In this document: piece after piece, positions 1 to 7,909 of the stretch | Layout: the number at the start of each line of letters is the position of its first letter | Numbering within the stretch: position 1 is the first letter of the stretch | Assembly (NCBI GenBank): GCA_018824305.1 | Contig: JAHJGM010000041.1 | Location: forward strand, 1 to 60,133 | Length of the DNA stretch: 60,133 nucleotides | Origin: a bacterium | Lineage (GTDB): Bacteria; Campylobacterota; Campylobacteria; Campylobacterales; Sulfurimonadaceae | Direction of reading: 5' to 3' | Position numbers and translations under genes: made by a program | Notes under the pieces: model-generated | Seen by the model: only the letters and a program-made list of their open reading frames with translations | What the model was told of the DNA's origin: nothing | The model's database searches: none

Positions 1-13
1 GAAATTCTATCAT
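1..13 (-). CDS. 5' end of a gene running out of the window
   Basis: An ATG on the minus strand at 13-11 is preceded by a good ribosome binding site (GGAG at 23-20, six bases before the ATG). Only four codons (M-I-E-F) lie in the window, so the product cannot be named. It would be co-oriented with the glycosyltransferase at 305-1036. The stretch between them (14-304) is AT-rich and shows no other gene. Confidence 0.45.
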
Positions 14-304
14 GGTTTTCTCCTTTTTTGTGGTAGGGTAGTGAAAATCTTTTCTTTTAAAAGCATAACATTTTATTTCTTTCAGGTCAATTTATAATGT
101 AATTTGATATAAAAAAAGACAAAAAATTGTTTTATATAACTTTTTTTAATACTATATAAGTCTCAATTTTAAGGTACAGGGTCAAATGAGCGTTTGAAGT
201 CTTTAGCGGTCACAAGTTTATGAAATGAAATGCCAAGTTGAATATGCTGCATTATCATTAATATTACGATTAAAAATGCAGATCAATCTAGATATCGATT
301 TTTT

Positions 305-1036
305 TCATGGTTTGTTAGAATAAAAAACTTTCCTGCTGTTACTTCCATATTTAACATTTAACATTGCCAATTCTAAATACTGAATACTTTTTGTTGGTTC
401 GATATTTTCTAAATAACAGAATCTTGCTACTGTTTGAATCAGTCTTAATCTATGTTGAAAATGGGATTGTGATGTTTGAATAGAATTTTCACGTTTTCGA
501 TATATATAGTTAATATTTTTATGGACATCATAAGAGTGCTCATTATGCAATAAGCGTAATACTAAAAGTACATCTGCAAAAACGTTAGCATCTTCAGGAA
601 GTTTATATTTTAACAATAACTCTTTTTTGATGACCATTGCATTAAAAACTGCTCGCGGTGCTAATATTAATTCCTCTACCGTCCATTTTTGTGGCATCTC
701 TACACGATTTGCATTACCAAAATGAATTTCATGCGGCATCTGCTGAGGAAGTTCTAAAAGCACATCATCGGAATCGACTCGGCAAATATATTCTCCTTGT
801 GCATGTAACACACCAACATTAAAAGGATGCCCGTCAAATCCTGATTGATACTCTGTTTTTATGTATTTACATCCCGATTGTTTTGCATAATCAATAAGCT
901 TCGCATCTGTAGAACAATCATCAACCAATATAATCTCACACGGTTTTAATTTTTTTACTGAGTTTACACATTCTATAAAAAGAGGTAATGGAGTATTGTA
1001 AAATGGGATGACTACTGATATTTGCAACTCACTCAT
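305..1036 (-). CDS. family 2 glycosyltransferase
   Basis: A 243-residue GT-A fold glycosyltransferase that would transfer a sugar from a nucleotide-sugar donor, probably in surface polysaccharide, LPS or glycoprotein assembly. The N-terminus has the GT2 pattern: ISVVIPFYN at 6-14, then the nucleotide-binding LVDD at 37-40, and the metal-binding D-S-D at 88-90. There is no membrane segment. The C-terminal half is poorly conserved, as usual for acceptor-binding regions, so acceptor and sugar cannot be told. No other polysaccharide genes lie in the window, and the gene sits in AT-rich DNA beside a tRNA-fragment junction, so it may belong to an acquired island. Confidence 0.85.
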   Translation of the reverse strand: MSELQISVVIPFYNTPLPLFIECVNSVKKLKPCEIILVDDCSTDAKLIDYAKQSGCKYIKTEYQSGFDGHPFNVGVLHAQGEYICRVDSDDVLLELPQQMPHEIHFGNANRVEMPQKWTVEELILAPRAVFNAMVIKKELLLKYKLPEDANVFADVLLVLRLLHNEHSYDVHKNINYIYRKRENSIQTSQSHFQHRLRLIQTVARFCYLENIEPTKSIQYLELAMLNVKYGSNSRKVFYSNKP

Positions 1037-1349
1037 CTCAAACCTTTTTAAATCATATTCTTCTCAACATCTTACCAAAGAAAAAACTTATCACAACTTT
1101 TTTATCTACTTGTTTAATTATTAAAACATTATTTTTGTGTCAAATTTTTTCTCTCTAAATAGATAAAATGAAAATAGAGAAGAAAAGAAAACTCCTTAAT
1201 TGATTAGAGGAAGTGTAACTTAAAAGAATAGATGATTGTAAAAAGTGCCACCTAAAGTGTCACAAGATTTTGAAAAAATAACCCTAATTAACATTAATTG
1301 TAAACAGCCAAATCCCTATGTTACCGTGTATGACGATATCTCAACTTTT

Positions 1350-1394
1350 CTCATAAGCCGGGGGTCGGGGGTTCAAGTCCCTCTTTTGACACCA
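1350..1394 (+). other. 3' half of a CAU-anticodon tRNA; probable attachment-site junction
   Basis: The bases read as a tRNA from the anticodon loop to the CCA end: loop CTCATAA (1350-1356, anticodon CAT at 1352-1354), anticodon-stem 3' strand GCCGG (1357-1361), variable loop GGGTC (1362-1366), T stem GGGGG/CCCTC with loop TTCAAGT (1367-1383), acceptor 3' strand TTTTGAC (1384-1390), discriminator A and CCA (1392-1394). No acceptor 5' strand, D arm or anticodon-stem 5' strand precedes it, so it is not a functional tRNA. A break in the anticodon loop with the 3' half kept is the classic footprint of tyrosine-recombinase integration into a tRNA gene. The tRNA is Met or Ile2 type. Confidence 0.75.
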
Positions 1395-1466
1395 TCCACA
1401 AACTCCTATTTTAAAAACTTTCCAACTTTTTTAAACAATCAGTCAAAATACGATATCCTTTGTCTA

Positions 1467-1475
1467 TGCTACAAT
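1467..1475 (+). promoter_or_regulatory. extended -10 promoter element
   Basis: TGC followed by TACAAT (1470-1475) fits the extended -10 used by sigma-70 promoters of Campylobacterota, where -35 boxes are weak. It would start transcription near 1482, about 37 bases before the gene at 1519. It lies outside the tRNA fragment, on the core-genome side. Confidence 0.45.
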
Positions 1476-1518
1476 TCGTTTTTTTAAGAGTTGTGTACAA
1501 ATATTCAAGGTTTCTATT

Positions 1519-1908
1519 GTGAGTATATTCGCTTTACAATCTCCAGCCGGCGGGTTTCTGGATGAGGATTTAAAACATTTTAATAAAAGATTTGATGAGT
1601 GGTGCGTTCAATTTAAGAGCTACGAAGATGCTATGAGTATAGTGCAAACACTCAAAAGACCCGAGAGTGTGGACGTTGTTGAGATAACGCCTCTTAGCTA
1701 TCCTCAATACTACTTTCCCTCTCTTCAAGGCACTGTCCATGCTACACGCCAGATCGGGGAAAAGATCATCTGTATCGTAGAGCCGTTCATGGGTTCCAGC
1801 TTCCGTATTGCGGTGTGCGATCTCAAAACCAAAACAGTCAATGTAACAAAAGCCCACTACAAAAATGTCTTGAGTGTAGAGGGGGCTTTTGCCAACTTCA
1901 GCGAGTAA
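1519..1908 (+). CDS. conserved hypothetical protein, 129 aa
   Basis: Not recognised as a named family. The reading frame starts at a GTG with AAGG at 1507-1510 at good spacing, and an extended -10 lies upstream. The product is soluble, mixed alpha/beta by composition, with no signal peptide, membrane segment or obvious catalytic motif. It has two cysteines, one at residue 29 in the sequence EWCVQF. It is the first gene after the tRNA-fragment junction and is convergent with the kinase gene at 1944-3203. Base composition is close to that of the core genes rather than the AT-rich DNA to its left. Confidence 0.7.
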   Translation: MSIFALQSPAGGFLDEDLKHFNKRFDEWCVQFKSYEDAMSIVQTLKRPESVDVVEITPLSYPQYYFPSLQGTVHATRQIGEKIICIVEPFMGSSFRIAVCDLKTKTVNVTKAHYKNVLSVEGAFANFSE

Positions 1909-1943
1909 ATGTCATCAACCCTTAATGATTTTATCTCGTTTTT

Positions 1944-3203
1944 TTAAAGTGTGATCTCACTAAAAAGAGGTCTCTGTTTCACATTTTCATTCATACATCT
2001 TTGGCTAAGATTTACAAGACTTTTGTATAAAGATGTTTCTTTATCACGACAGTTTTGAAGTAGGTCATCGACAAGGCATCCGAATGCTCTTACTTCAATT
2101 TTCTCAAATTTTTTGTTATTTACGTCATAAAAGGTGGCTGCCCCAAAGTCACCAAAATAGATATGTCCGTTTTTCTGGTTAAAAAGAATGTTGTGGGCAT
2201 ACAGGTCACCGTGCATCATACCTTTTGCATGTAGGTGTACAGAAACACTAAGCATCGCTTTGGCGATACCGTAAACGGTTTCAATAGTAAAAGAGATATC
2301 TTTAGCAAAGGTGTCACGAGTACAGGTGTCAAAATCGGGAGGGAACCCAAGATTCTGATAAGCTTTAGGTATAAGTTCTAACACCAAGCCCTGTGGGTCA
2401 TTCCCCTTGATTTTAGCTTTAACACTTATAAGATTAGGATGATCTGCTATACTCATATAAGCCTGCATCTCATCTTTGGCATAACCGTCTGTCGTCAGAT
2501 CTCCTTTAAAGAGTTTAACTGCCACCTCTTTTTCAAATGATTTGGCATATCCTTTATAGATCTGACCTGATGCACCTTCTCCCAACAGTTCATACAGCTC
2601 CAAACTTTCATACTCGATCTCTTCAAGTTTGGAATCAGAAGCCGCACTGCACGGATTTCCGGAAAATGCCAACCAAGAAAGTTTTGGTAATTCTAACAGC
2701 CACTCAGGTATTTGTGTGAGCTTATTTGCAGAGAGTCTAAACAGCTCTAGGTTCTTACAGTTTGCCATCTCTTTAGGAAGTGATGTGAGCTCATTACCGG
2801 CAAAAGTACATTTTTGTAATAAGGTCAACTTCCCAATGGAACTCGGCAGGCTTTTGAGTTTGTTGTCCGTTAGGATTAACCAACGGATACTGGTAGGTAA
2901 AATATCTTCGTCAAACTTTTCGATTTTATTGGCTTTGAGCCCAAGCATATAAAGATTATGGCACTGTTTAAATGCAGATGGTACCGCCGTAAAGCAATTG
3001 TTCGACAAAAATGCGATTTTAAGTTTGGTAAGTTGTGAGATCTCATCCGGAATCGAAGAAAGCTGATTATTGCTAAGATCAAGTATCTCTAAACTATCTG
3101 CCAGATCTAATATCTCAAGAGGAAATGAAGAGAGGTTCTCTGATAGTGTCAGACGTTTGACCCCTTTGAGCTTGCCCGATTTTAATTCGCTAAGCGTATG
3201 CAT
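1944..3203 (-). CDS. leucine-rich-repeat protein kinase
   Basis: A 419-residue fusion of a leucine-rich repeat sensor or scaffold with an eukaryotic-like Ser/Thr kinase. Residues about 14-185 hold seven or so repeats of about 23 residues of the LxxLxLSxNxLxxLP type. Residues about 204-419 are the kinase: glycine loop GEGASG (208-213), VAVK with the ATP-binding lysine at 230, catalytic loop HGDLYAHN (331-338; HGD replaces HRD) and DFG (352-354). All catalytic residues are present, so activity is plausible. No membrane segment or signal peptide is seen, so it should be cytoplasmic. There is no cognate phosphatase nearby. LRR-kinase fusions are known in bacteria but uncommon; the substrate is unknown. 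Confidence 0.88.
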   Translation of the reverse strand: MHTLSELKSGKLKGVKRLTLSENLSSFPLEILDLADSLEILDLSNNQLSSIPDEISQLTKLKIAFLSNNCFTAVPSAFKQCHNLYMLGLKANKIEKFDEDILPTSIRWLILTDNKLKSLPSSIGKLTLLQKCTFAGNELTSLPKEMANCKNLELFRLSANKLTQIPEWLLELPKLSWLAFSGNPCSAASDSKLEEIEYESLELYELLGEGASGQIYKGYAKSFEKEVAVKLFKGDLTTDGYAKDEMQAYMSIADHPNLISVKAKIKGNDPQGLVLELIPKAYQNLGFPPDFDTCTRDTFAKDISFTIETVYGIAKAMLSVSVHLHAKGMMHGDLYAHNILFNQKNGHIYFGDFGAATFYDVNNKKFEKIEVRAFGCLVDDLLQNCRDKETSLYKSLVNLSQRCMNENVKQRPLFSEITL

Positions 3204-3299
3204 AATATTCCATTTTTACTGTTATTTTAGCTAAAACTCACTTCGACAAACAATAATAAAATCGTTTTAAAAAATAAAATAGTTGGCATGTAATATTAT

Positions 3300-3926
3300 T
3301 TATATATGTACTTTTCTTGTATTATGGGCAAGTATATTTACGACTTTCAAGCTGACAAATAATTCATGTTCTTTTTCAAATACCTTTAGTTCAGTATCTA
3401 TCGGTACTTTTTCTTTTACTAGAGTACCTTGCAGAGTATGCAGTACATGAAAATAGTACTGTTTCATAGGCAGTGTGATAAGATCGATATGATCTCTTTG
3501 AACGATATCCGCCAATAGCCCCATCGCACAGTAGTAAACTCTTTTGTTTATAGAACGTTGTATGATGTAATCATGCATAAGCTTTATGTTTGTTTCTAAA
3601 ACCTCTTTTTCTTCATCGCTCAATATAGTGTTCTCATGTGCTCTTTGTATGTTTTCCTCGATTTCATGCTCAACGCTATGGTTTGTTTTATTTACAAGTT
3701 CATCAAAATTCGGGCATCTTTTTTCTAAGATACTTAACATTTCTCTATCTGACAATGTTGTATCTAATACTCGATTATATGTTTTATCTTCCAAATATTC
3801 CTGATCAAGTGCTTCGATTAGCTGTGCTGCTATATTTAGATAAACATATTTGTCCTCTTTGTTCATATCAAAAGAGATGCTTGTATGAGATATTACGGGT
3901 TTAGGTCCTACATATTTTATTTTCAT
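3300..3926 (-). CDS. hypothetical protein, 208 aa
   Basis: Not recognised. The product is soluble, acidic and mostly helical by composition, without signal peptide or membrane segment. Residues about 75-115 (NFDELVNKTNHSVEHEIEEN and following) are rich in Glu and could form a coiled coil. It stands alone between non-coding gaps (3204-3299 and 3927-4070, both AT-rich with nothing recognised). Codon use looks native. It may be restricted to relatives of this organism. Confidence 0.6.
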   Translation of the reverse strand: MKIKYVGPKPVISHTSISFDMNKEDKYVYLNIAAQLIEALDQEYLEDKTYNRVLDTTLSDREMLSILEKRCPNFDELVNKTNHSVEHEIEENIQRAHENTILSDEEKEVLETNIKLMHDYIIQRSINKRVYYCAMGLLADIVQRDHIDLITLPMKQYYFHVLHTLQGTLVKEKVPIDTELKVFEKEHELFVSLKVVNILAHNTRKVHI

Positions 3927-4070
3927 CGATAAACCTTTTAAAAATTGACTAACTGTTTTCTAAATCGTATCATAAACTTTATAGTATATCAATATTGTTT
4001 GCTATATTCTATTTATTAAATACTTTTTTATAGTATGATTGACATTTCTAGAAATAAATAATCTGTATTT

Positions 4071-5528
4071 TTACCTTTGACGAACTAGATTTCTACCATC
4101 ATTTTTAGCCATGTATAGAGCCTGATCAGCACGTTCTATAGTCTGGTCTATAGTTTCCTTTTGCTTATAAAGTGTAACTCCAAAGCTACATGTAATATGG
4201 TCTACTGTATCAAAATGGTGTTTTTCGACTTTTGTCCTAATATGCTCCGCGACCTGTTGTAACCTTTCAAGTGATTCGATCTCAAGGACAACAATGAACT
4301 CTTCTCCGCCCCATCTGATCAAGATATCTTTTTCCCTTATCGATTTTTTCACTACTTTCACAAGAGTTTTGAGTACATCATCGCCTACATTGTGTCCGAA
4401 GGTATCATTGACATCTTTAAATTTATCGACATCAAACATTATTAGTCCTAAAAATTTGTCGTTTTTATAAATACTCTCTCTGATAATTTTTATATTATTT
4501 TCAAAAAAATACCTATTGTACGCATTTGTCATGCTGTCATGAAAAACTTTCTTCTGAAGGGAAAGATGTTCCAAAATAGTTTCGCTGATATCTGAAAATG
4601 AAACGATAAAATCATCATCCTCAAAGTGATTTATTGAAATACTAAAAGCGTGTGCGGCAAGTTCTTTGTCTAACATAGAGACTATACGCTCTTTTTCAGG
4701 CGCTTTTTCCAGTACTTCTGTCCATATTTTTCCTTCAGGTACTTTTCCGAGATGAAAAAACTTATCATTTGTAATAAATCTGTCACATATACATGTATAG
4801 ATTTTTAAAAAATCTTCCACAGAAGAAAAACCGAAAAAGTCCAGAAATGCCTGATTTGCTTTTTTTAAATTTCTCCCATTTGTCTGGATAATGATATTGG
4901 TCTGAAGATCAAAAAGTCTCTGCATCTTTTCAGAGCTAAGTACTCTTTCTGTTACATCGTAAACAGTGCCGACAGATTTTACTATCTGCCCATTGTTATC
5001 ATAGTAATGTTTACATTTTTCCTCTACGTATCGAATACTCCCGCTCTTTTGAACAACTCTGTGAGTAATCTTGTAATCACGTTTTTCTTCTATTGAGATC
5101 ACATACTCTTGATTTAAGTTCTCTCTGTCACCTGGATGAACGTATTCTAAAAATGCCTCATACGTGGCTGTAAATTCCTGTGCTTGAAGACCAAATATTT
5201 TATAGACCTCATCGCTCCAATAAAGAGAATTTTTTTTAACATCCAATTCCCAAAAACCGATATTTGCAACTTCTTGAACATCTTGAAGCTGTTTTTGGAT
5301 CTCTGTTAAATATCGGATAAGATAAGCACTCAGTAAGAAAACGATAAAACCGGTAAATGTAGGGGTAATAAAACCCACTATCATATGATCTTTATCTAGG
5401 AAATTTCCTGTTGACCAAAAGTTTTGAAGCAGAATTAAAAACTCTGATATGAGCACCGCAAATACAGTAAACAGCATGACATAACGCCAAAACCCGAGTT
5501 TTGATAAGAAGGTTATAAATTTATCCAT
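4071..5528 (-). CDS. membrane PAS-GGDEF diguanylate cyclase
   Basis: A 485-residue protein predicted to make c-di-GMP from two GTP. Two membrane helices lie at about 13-36 and 48-72 with almost no periplasmic domain. A PAS domain with a PAC segment follows (about 82-195), then a second divergent PAS-like module (about 198-318), then the GGDEF domain (about 325-485). The signature is GGEEF at 407-411, with the inhibitory RxxD site (REKD) five residues before it, so the enzyme is probably active and product-inhibited. The second PAS-like module closely resembles the one in the 954-residue cyclase at 15368-18232, including a shared Y-x-C-I motif. Signal unknown. Confidence 0.9.
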   Translation of the reverse strand: MDKFITFLSKLGFWRYVMLFTVFAVLISEFLILLQNFWSTGNFLDKDHMIVGFITPTFTGFIVFLLSAYLIRYLTEIQKQLQDVQEVANIGFWELDVKKNSLYWSDEVYKIFGLQAQEFTATYEAFLEYVHPGDRENLNQEYVISIEEKRDYKITHRVVQKSGSIRYVEEKCKHYYDNNGQIVKSVGTVYDVTERVLSSEKMQRLFDLQTNIIIQTNGRNLKKANQAFLDFFGFSSVEDFLKIYTCICDRFITNDKFFHLGKVPEGKIWTEVLEKAPEKERIVSMLDKELAAHAFSISINHFEDDDFIVSFSDISETILEHLSLQKKVFHDSMTNAYNRYFFENNIKIIRESIYKNDKFLGLIMFDVDKFKDVNDTFGHNVGDDVLKTLVKVVKKSIREKDILIRWGGEEFIVVLEIESLERLQQVAEHIRTKVEKHHFDTVDHITCSFGVTLYKQKETIDQTIERADQALYMAKNDGRNLVRQR

Positions 5529-5694
5529 TTAGGATTATATACCACTTTTATTTAAGAGGCTGTACATTAACAGTATTAAACTTATAATAAAACATACTTT
5601 AAAGATTATCTGCCAAAAGGAATTTGTAAAAATAGAATGTATATAAATTGTCTTGATTTAAATATGAGGGTGTAAGATTAAGAATAAATGAAAG

Positions 5695-5713
5695 TGAGCG
5701 GAGAACCCGCTCA
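5695..5713 (-). terminator. hairpin terminator of the cold-shock gene
   Basis: TGAGCGG (5695-5701) pairs perfectly with CCGCTCA (5707-5713) around a five-base loop, just past the cold-shock stop codon. On the minus strand it is followed by a moderately T-rich stretch. The remaining bases to 5528 hold nothing else recognised. Confidence 0.6.
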
Positions 5714-5721
5714 GTGAAAAG

Positions 5722-5940
5722 TTACAGAGCTGTAACGTTTTCTGCTTGTGGACCTTTTTCGCCTTGTCCTACTTCGAAAGTCACTTTTTGACCTTCATCT
5801 AGTGATACACGGCCGTATCCATTGCTGTTGATTTGACGAAAGTGTACAAATACATCTTTTCCGCCGTTTTCTTGTTCGATAAATCCGAAACCTTTTTCAC
5901 TGTTGAACCATTTAACTGTTCCGTTTACTAATGTTGCCAT
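5722..5940 (-). CDS. cspA: cold-shock domain RNA chaperone
   Basis: A 72-residue single-domain OB-fold protein that binds single-stranded RNA and DNA and melts mRNA structure. RNP1 (KGFGFIEQE) and RNP2 (DVFVHF) are both present, with the family's NGTVKWFN start. The start is set at the ATG at 5940, preceded by AAGGA at good spacing; a longer in-frame reading to 5970 adds ten residues outside the family and is not supported. The 5941-6154 stretch upstream has no gene and probably carries the promoter and a long leader, as is usual for cold-shock genes. A hairpin terminator follows. Confidence 0.95.
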   Translation of the reverse strand: MATLVNGTVKWFNSEKGFGFIEQENGGKDVFVHFRQINSNGYGRVSLDEGQKVTFEVGQGEKGPQAENVTAL

Positions 5941-6154
5941 TGTAATTCCTTGTTTGTTGAAGTACACCAAATTTCTAAGGTGGTAAAAATCTAATATGAA
6001 GTTTTCTTTTAGGTGTAATGTACTGTCAACTAGAAGTCATCAATATAAAGCAGACCAAAGATGTAACTCGAATCATCTTTTATTACCTGAAGTATAACTG
6101 AATAATAAAGAAAGTGCAAGGGGAAATGGATATTTTCCAATTTCCTCTGTTTAT

Positions 6155-6628
6155 TTAACCTAGCTTCCAATCTAATGGAAAATTTTCTTTTAGCTTATGC
6201 GATTCTATCAACTCTATTAATTTTAGAACCTCCTGTTTTATTTTTTCTTTTACGGCTCTTATTTTTTCAAGTTTTTCCTCAGTAGTTCCGCCAAAACTAC
6301 TCGGGTCTTCAAAACTCATCATAATCCTTTCTCTTACACCAGGAAAGATAGGACATCTTTGTGCATTTGCCTCATCACACACCGTGACGATATAATTAAA
6401 TAGTTTTCCCTGCTTTACAAAATCAAAAGCGGATTTAGTTTTATTCTCTGATATATCTATGCCTTCCTCTTTCATGACCTCTACCACTAACGGATTAAGT
6501 TCACCCGGCTCAAGTCCTGCACTTTCGACATAAAACTTATCAGATCCATATTTTTTTAAAAATGCTTCTGCCATCTGACTTCTTGCACTATTGTGGATAC
6601 ATACAAACAATACTTTAAACTCTTTCAT
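6155..6628 (-). CDS. arsC: arsenate reductase, thioredoxin-coupled type
   Basis: A 157-residue low-molecular-weight phosphatase-fold protein that reduces arsenate to arsenite, which ArsB then exports. The phosphate loop is CIHNSARS (Cys10-x5-Arg16), and two further cysteines (84 and 92, in VTVCDEANAQRC) form the disulfide cascade of thioredoxin-linked ArsC; plain tyrosine phosphatases lack them. The best start is the ATG at 6628, seven bases after AAGGG; ATG 6631 and TTG 6634 are alternatives. Upstream is an extended -10 (TATACT, 6666-6661) next to an 18-bp palindrome identical to the one at arsR, so regulation by ArsR is likely despite the 22 kb distance. Confidence 0.9.
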   Translation of the reverse strand: MKEFKVLFVCIHNSARSQMAEAFLKKYGSDKFYVESAGLEPGELNPLVVEVMKEEGIDISENKTKSAFDFVKQGKLFNYIVTVCDEANAQRCPIFPGVRERIMMSFEDPSSFGGTTEEKLEKIRAVKEKIKQEVLKLIELIESHKLKENFPLDWKLG

Positions 6629-6668
6629 CATCAATCCCTTTTTAATAATTTACATGCAGTAGTATACC

Positions 6669-6692
6669 ATATATCAAGATATATTGATATAT
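6669..6692. promoter_or_regulatory. ArsR-type operator in front of arsC
   Basis: The inverted repeat ATATATCAA (6669-6677) and TTGATATAT (6684-6692) surrounds GATATA. Its inner 18 bases (6671-6688) are identical, on the opposite strand, to 29080-29097 beside arsR. It sits immediately upstream of the arsC -10 element, where a bound repressor would block RNA polymerase. Confidence 0.75.
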
Positions 6693-6712
6693 TAGATTCA
6701 AACTAGTATTTA

Positions 6713-6730
6713 AATATATCAAGATATAAT
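6713..6730 (+). promoter_or_regulatory. galU promoter with a second half-operator
   Basis: The sequence AATATATCAAGATATAAT holds a half-site like the arsC operator (ATATATCAAGATAT) fused to a consensus -10, TATAAT (6725-6730). Transcription would begin near 6737, about 23 bases before the galU ATG. This suggests that galU transcription could also sense ArsR occupancy, but only half of the palindrome is present. Confidence 0.5.
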
Positions 6731-6759
6731 TGCATATTAATTACAAGTTAGGATATTTT

Positions 6760-7581
6760 ATGATCAAAAAATGTTTGTTTCCTGCTGCTGGATACGGTAC
6801 ACGATTTTTACCTGCTACCAAAGCGATGCCAAAAGAGATGCTCCCCATTCTTACAAAACCTTTGATCCAATATGGTGTAGAAGAAGCGATACAAGCCGGA
6901 TGTGACACAATGGCCATAGTCACGGGACGTGGAAAACGTGCGATAGAAGACCATTTTGATATCTCTTATGAACTTGAACACCAGATTAAAGGAACCTCCA
7001 AAGAGCATTATCTCACAGAGATACGCGATGTTATCGACAAATGTACATTTTCATATACAAGACAGATAGAGATGAAAGGTCTTGGTCATGCGATCCTCTC
7101 AGGTGAGACGCTCATAGGGCATGAGCCATTTTGTGTAATACTCGCAGATGACCTCTGCGACAACAATGGAGGCGACTCTGTACTTTCCCAGATGACCGAA
7201 CTTTATAAAAAATATGAGTGCTGCATCGTAGCAGTTGAAGAGATAGATATAAAAAATTCAAACAAATATGGGATCGTTGACGGTGATTTTATAGAAGAAG
7301 GCGTTGTAAAAGTCACAAATATGATCGAAAAGCCTGATACAAAGGATGCTCCTACAAATTTGGCCATTATAGGGCGCTACATCCTTACTCCCGATATCTT
7401 TGATGTCATCAGAGAGACAAAACCGGGTAAAGGCGGAGAGATCCAGATAACGGACGCGCTTTTAGAGATGGCAAAACATGGCAAAGTAATAGCTTACAAG
7501 TTTAAAGGTCATAGATTTGATTGCGGAAGCGTCGAAGGTTTTGTCGAAGCGACGAATTACTTTTTTGAAAAAGAAAAATGA
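6760..7581 (+). CDS. galU: UTP-glucose-1-phosphate uridylyltransferase
   Basis: A 273-residue nucleotidyltransferase that makes UDP-glucose from UTP and glucose-1-phosphate for surface polysaccharide synthesis. The N-terminus has the GalU signature (LFPAAGYGTRFLPATKAMPK), followed by KPLIQYGVEEA, and LADDL for metal binding near residue 127. The start is the ATG at 6760 with AGGAT before it; an upstream in-frame TTG at 6730 overlaps the -10 element and is rejected. The stop overlaps the next gene by four bases (ATGA). The phosphohexomutase at 13996-15354 could supply its substrate. Confidence 0.93.
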   Translation: MIKKCLFPAAGYGTRFLPATKAMPKEMLPILTKPLIQYGVEEAIQAGCDTMAIVTGRGKRAIEDHFDISYELEHQIKGTSKEHYLTEIRDVIDKCTFSYTRQIEMKGLGHAILSGETLIGHEPFCVILADDLCDNNGGDSVLSQMTELYKKYECCIVAVEEIDIKNSNKYGIVDGDFIEEGVVKVTNMIEKPDTKDAPTNLAIIGRYILTPDIFDVIRETKPGKGGEIQITDALLEMAKHGKVIAYKFKGHRFDCGSVEGFVEATNYFFEKEK

Positions 7582-7820
7582 AGATAGACAATCCGTTTGA
7601 ATCAGGTCAAATAAAGAATTATCTCCTCTTTTATGCAGGCATAGTGGTCATTATGATCCTTTTTTTTGTAGCTACGACTCTGTTTCATGATATAAAAGAG
7701 GAAAAGACAAAGATCTTTGATACAAATATCACGATAAAAGCCCATATAGACTCCCCGGATGAAAATAAAACGGACGATAAAAAACCGTCTATCATCTTGA
7801 TGAAAAAAAATGTTTATTGA
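7578..7820 (+). CDS. small single-pass membrane protein
   Basis: An 80-residue protein of unknown function whose start overlaps the galU stop (ATGA), so it is probably translated by coupling. One membrane helix lies at about 15-36 (YLLFYAGIVVIMILFFVATT), followed by a charged C-terminal tail with several Lys and Asp. It has no recognised domain. The pairing with galU suggests a role at the cell envelope, but this is only context. Confidence 0.65.
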   Translation: MKIDNPFESGQIKNYLLFYAGIVVIMILFFVATTLFHDIKEEKTKIFDTNITIKAHIDSPDENKTDDKKPSIILMKKNVY

Positions 7821-7822
7821 TC

Positions 7823-7841
7823 CTTATATTAAAAATATAAG
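7823..7841 (+). terminator. AT-rich hairpin after the galU operon
   Basis: CTTATATT (7823-7830) and AATATAAG (7834-7841) pair perfectly around three A residues right after the small membrane protein's stop. It has no GC clamp or clear T-tract, so termination would be weak. Confidence 0.35.
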
Positions 7842-7909
7842 CGAATAATAGACTGTGCTTAAACTGATTCAGTCAGAATCTACGCACCATTTGAATAATA
7901 GGATATAAA

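Noticed and set aside
1137-1146. TGTGTCAAAT as the possible missing 5' acceptor strand for the tRNA fragment
   Set aside because: It matches only part of the required acceptor strand, lies over 200 bases away and has no D arm after it.
1245-1487. An 80-codon open frame beginning with GTG
   Set aside because: It runs straight through the tRNA fragment (1350-1394), whose structure explains the bases. The translated peptide has no recognisable domain. Its first part might be the remnant of an integrase end, but I cannot support that.
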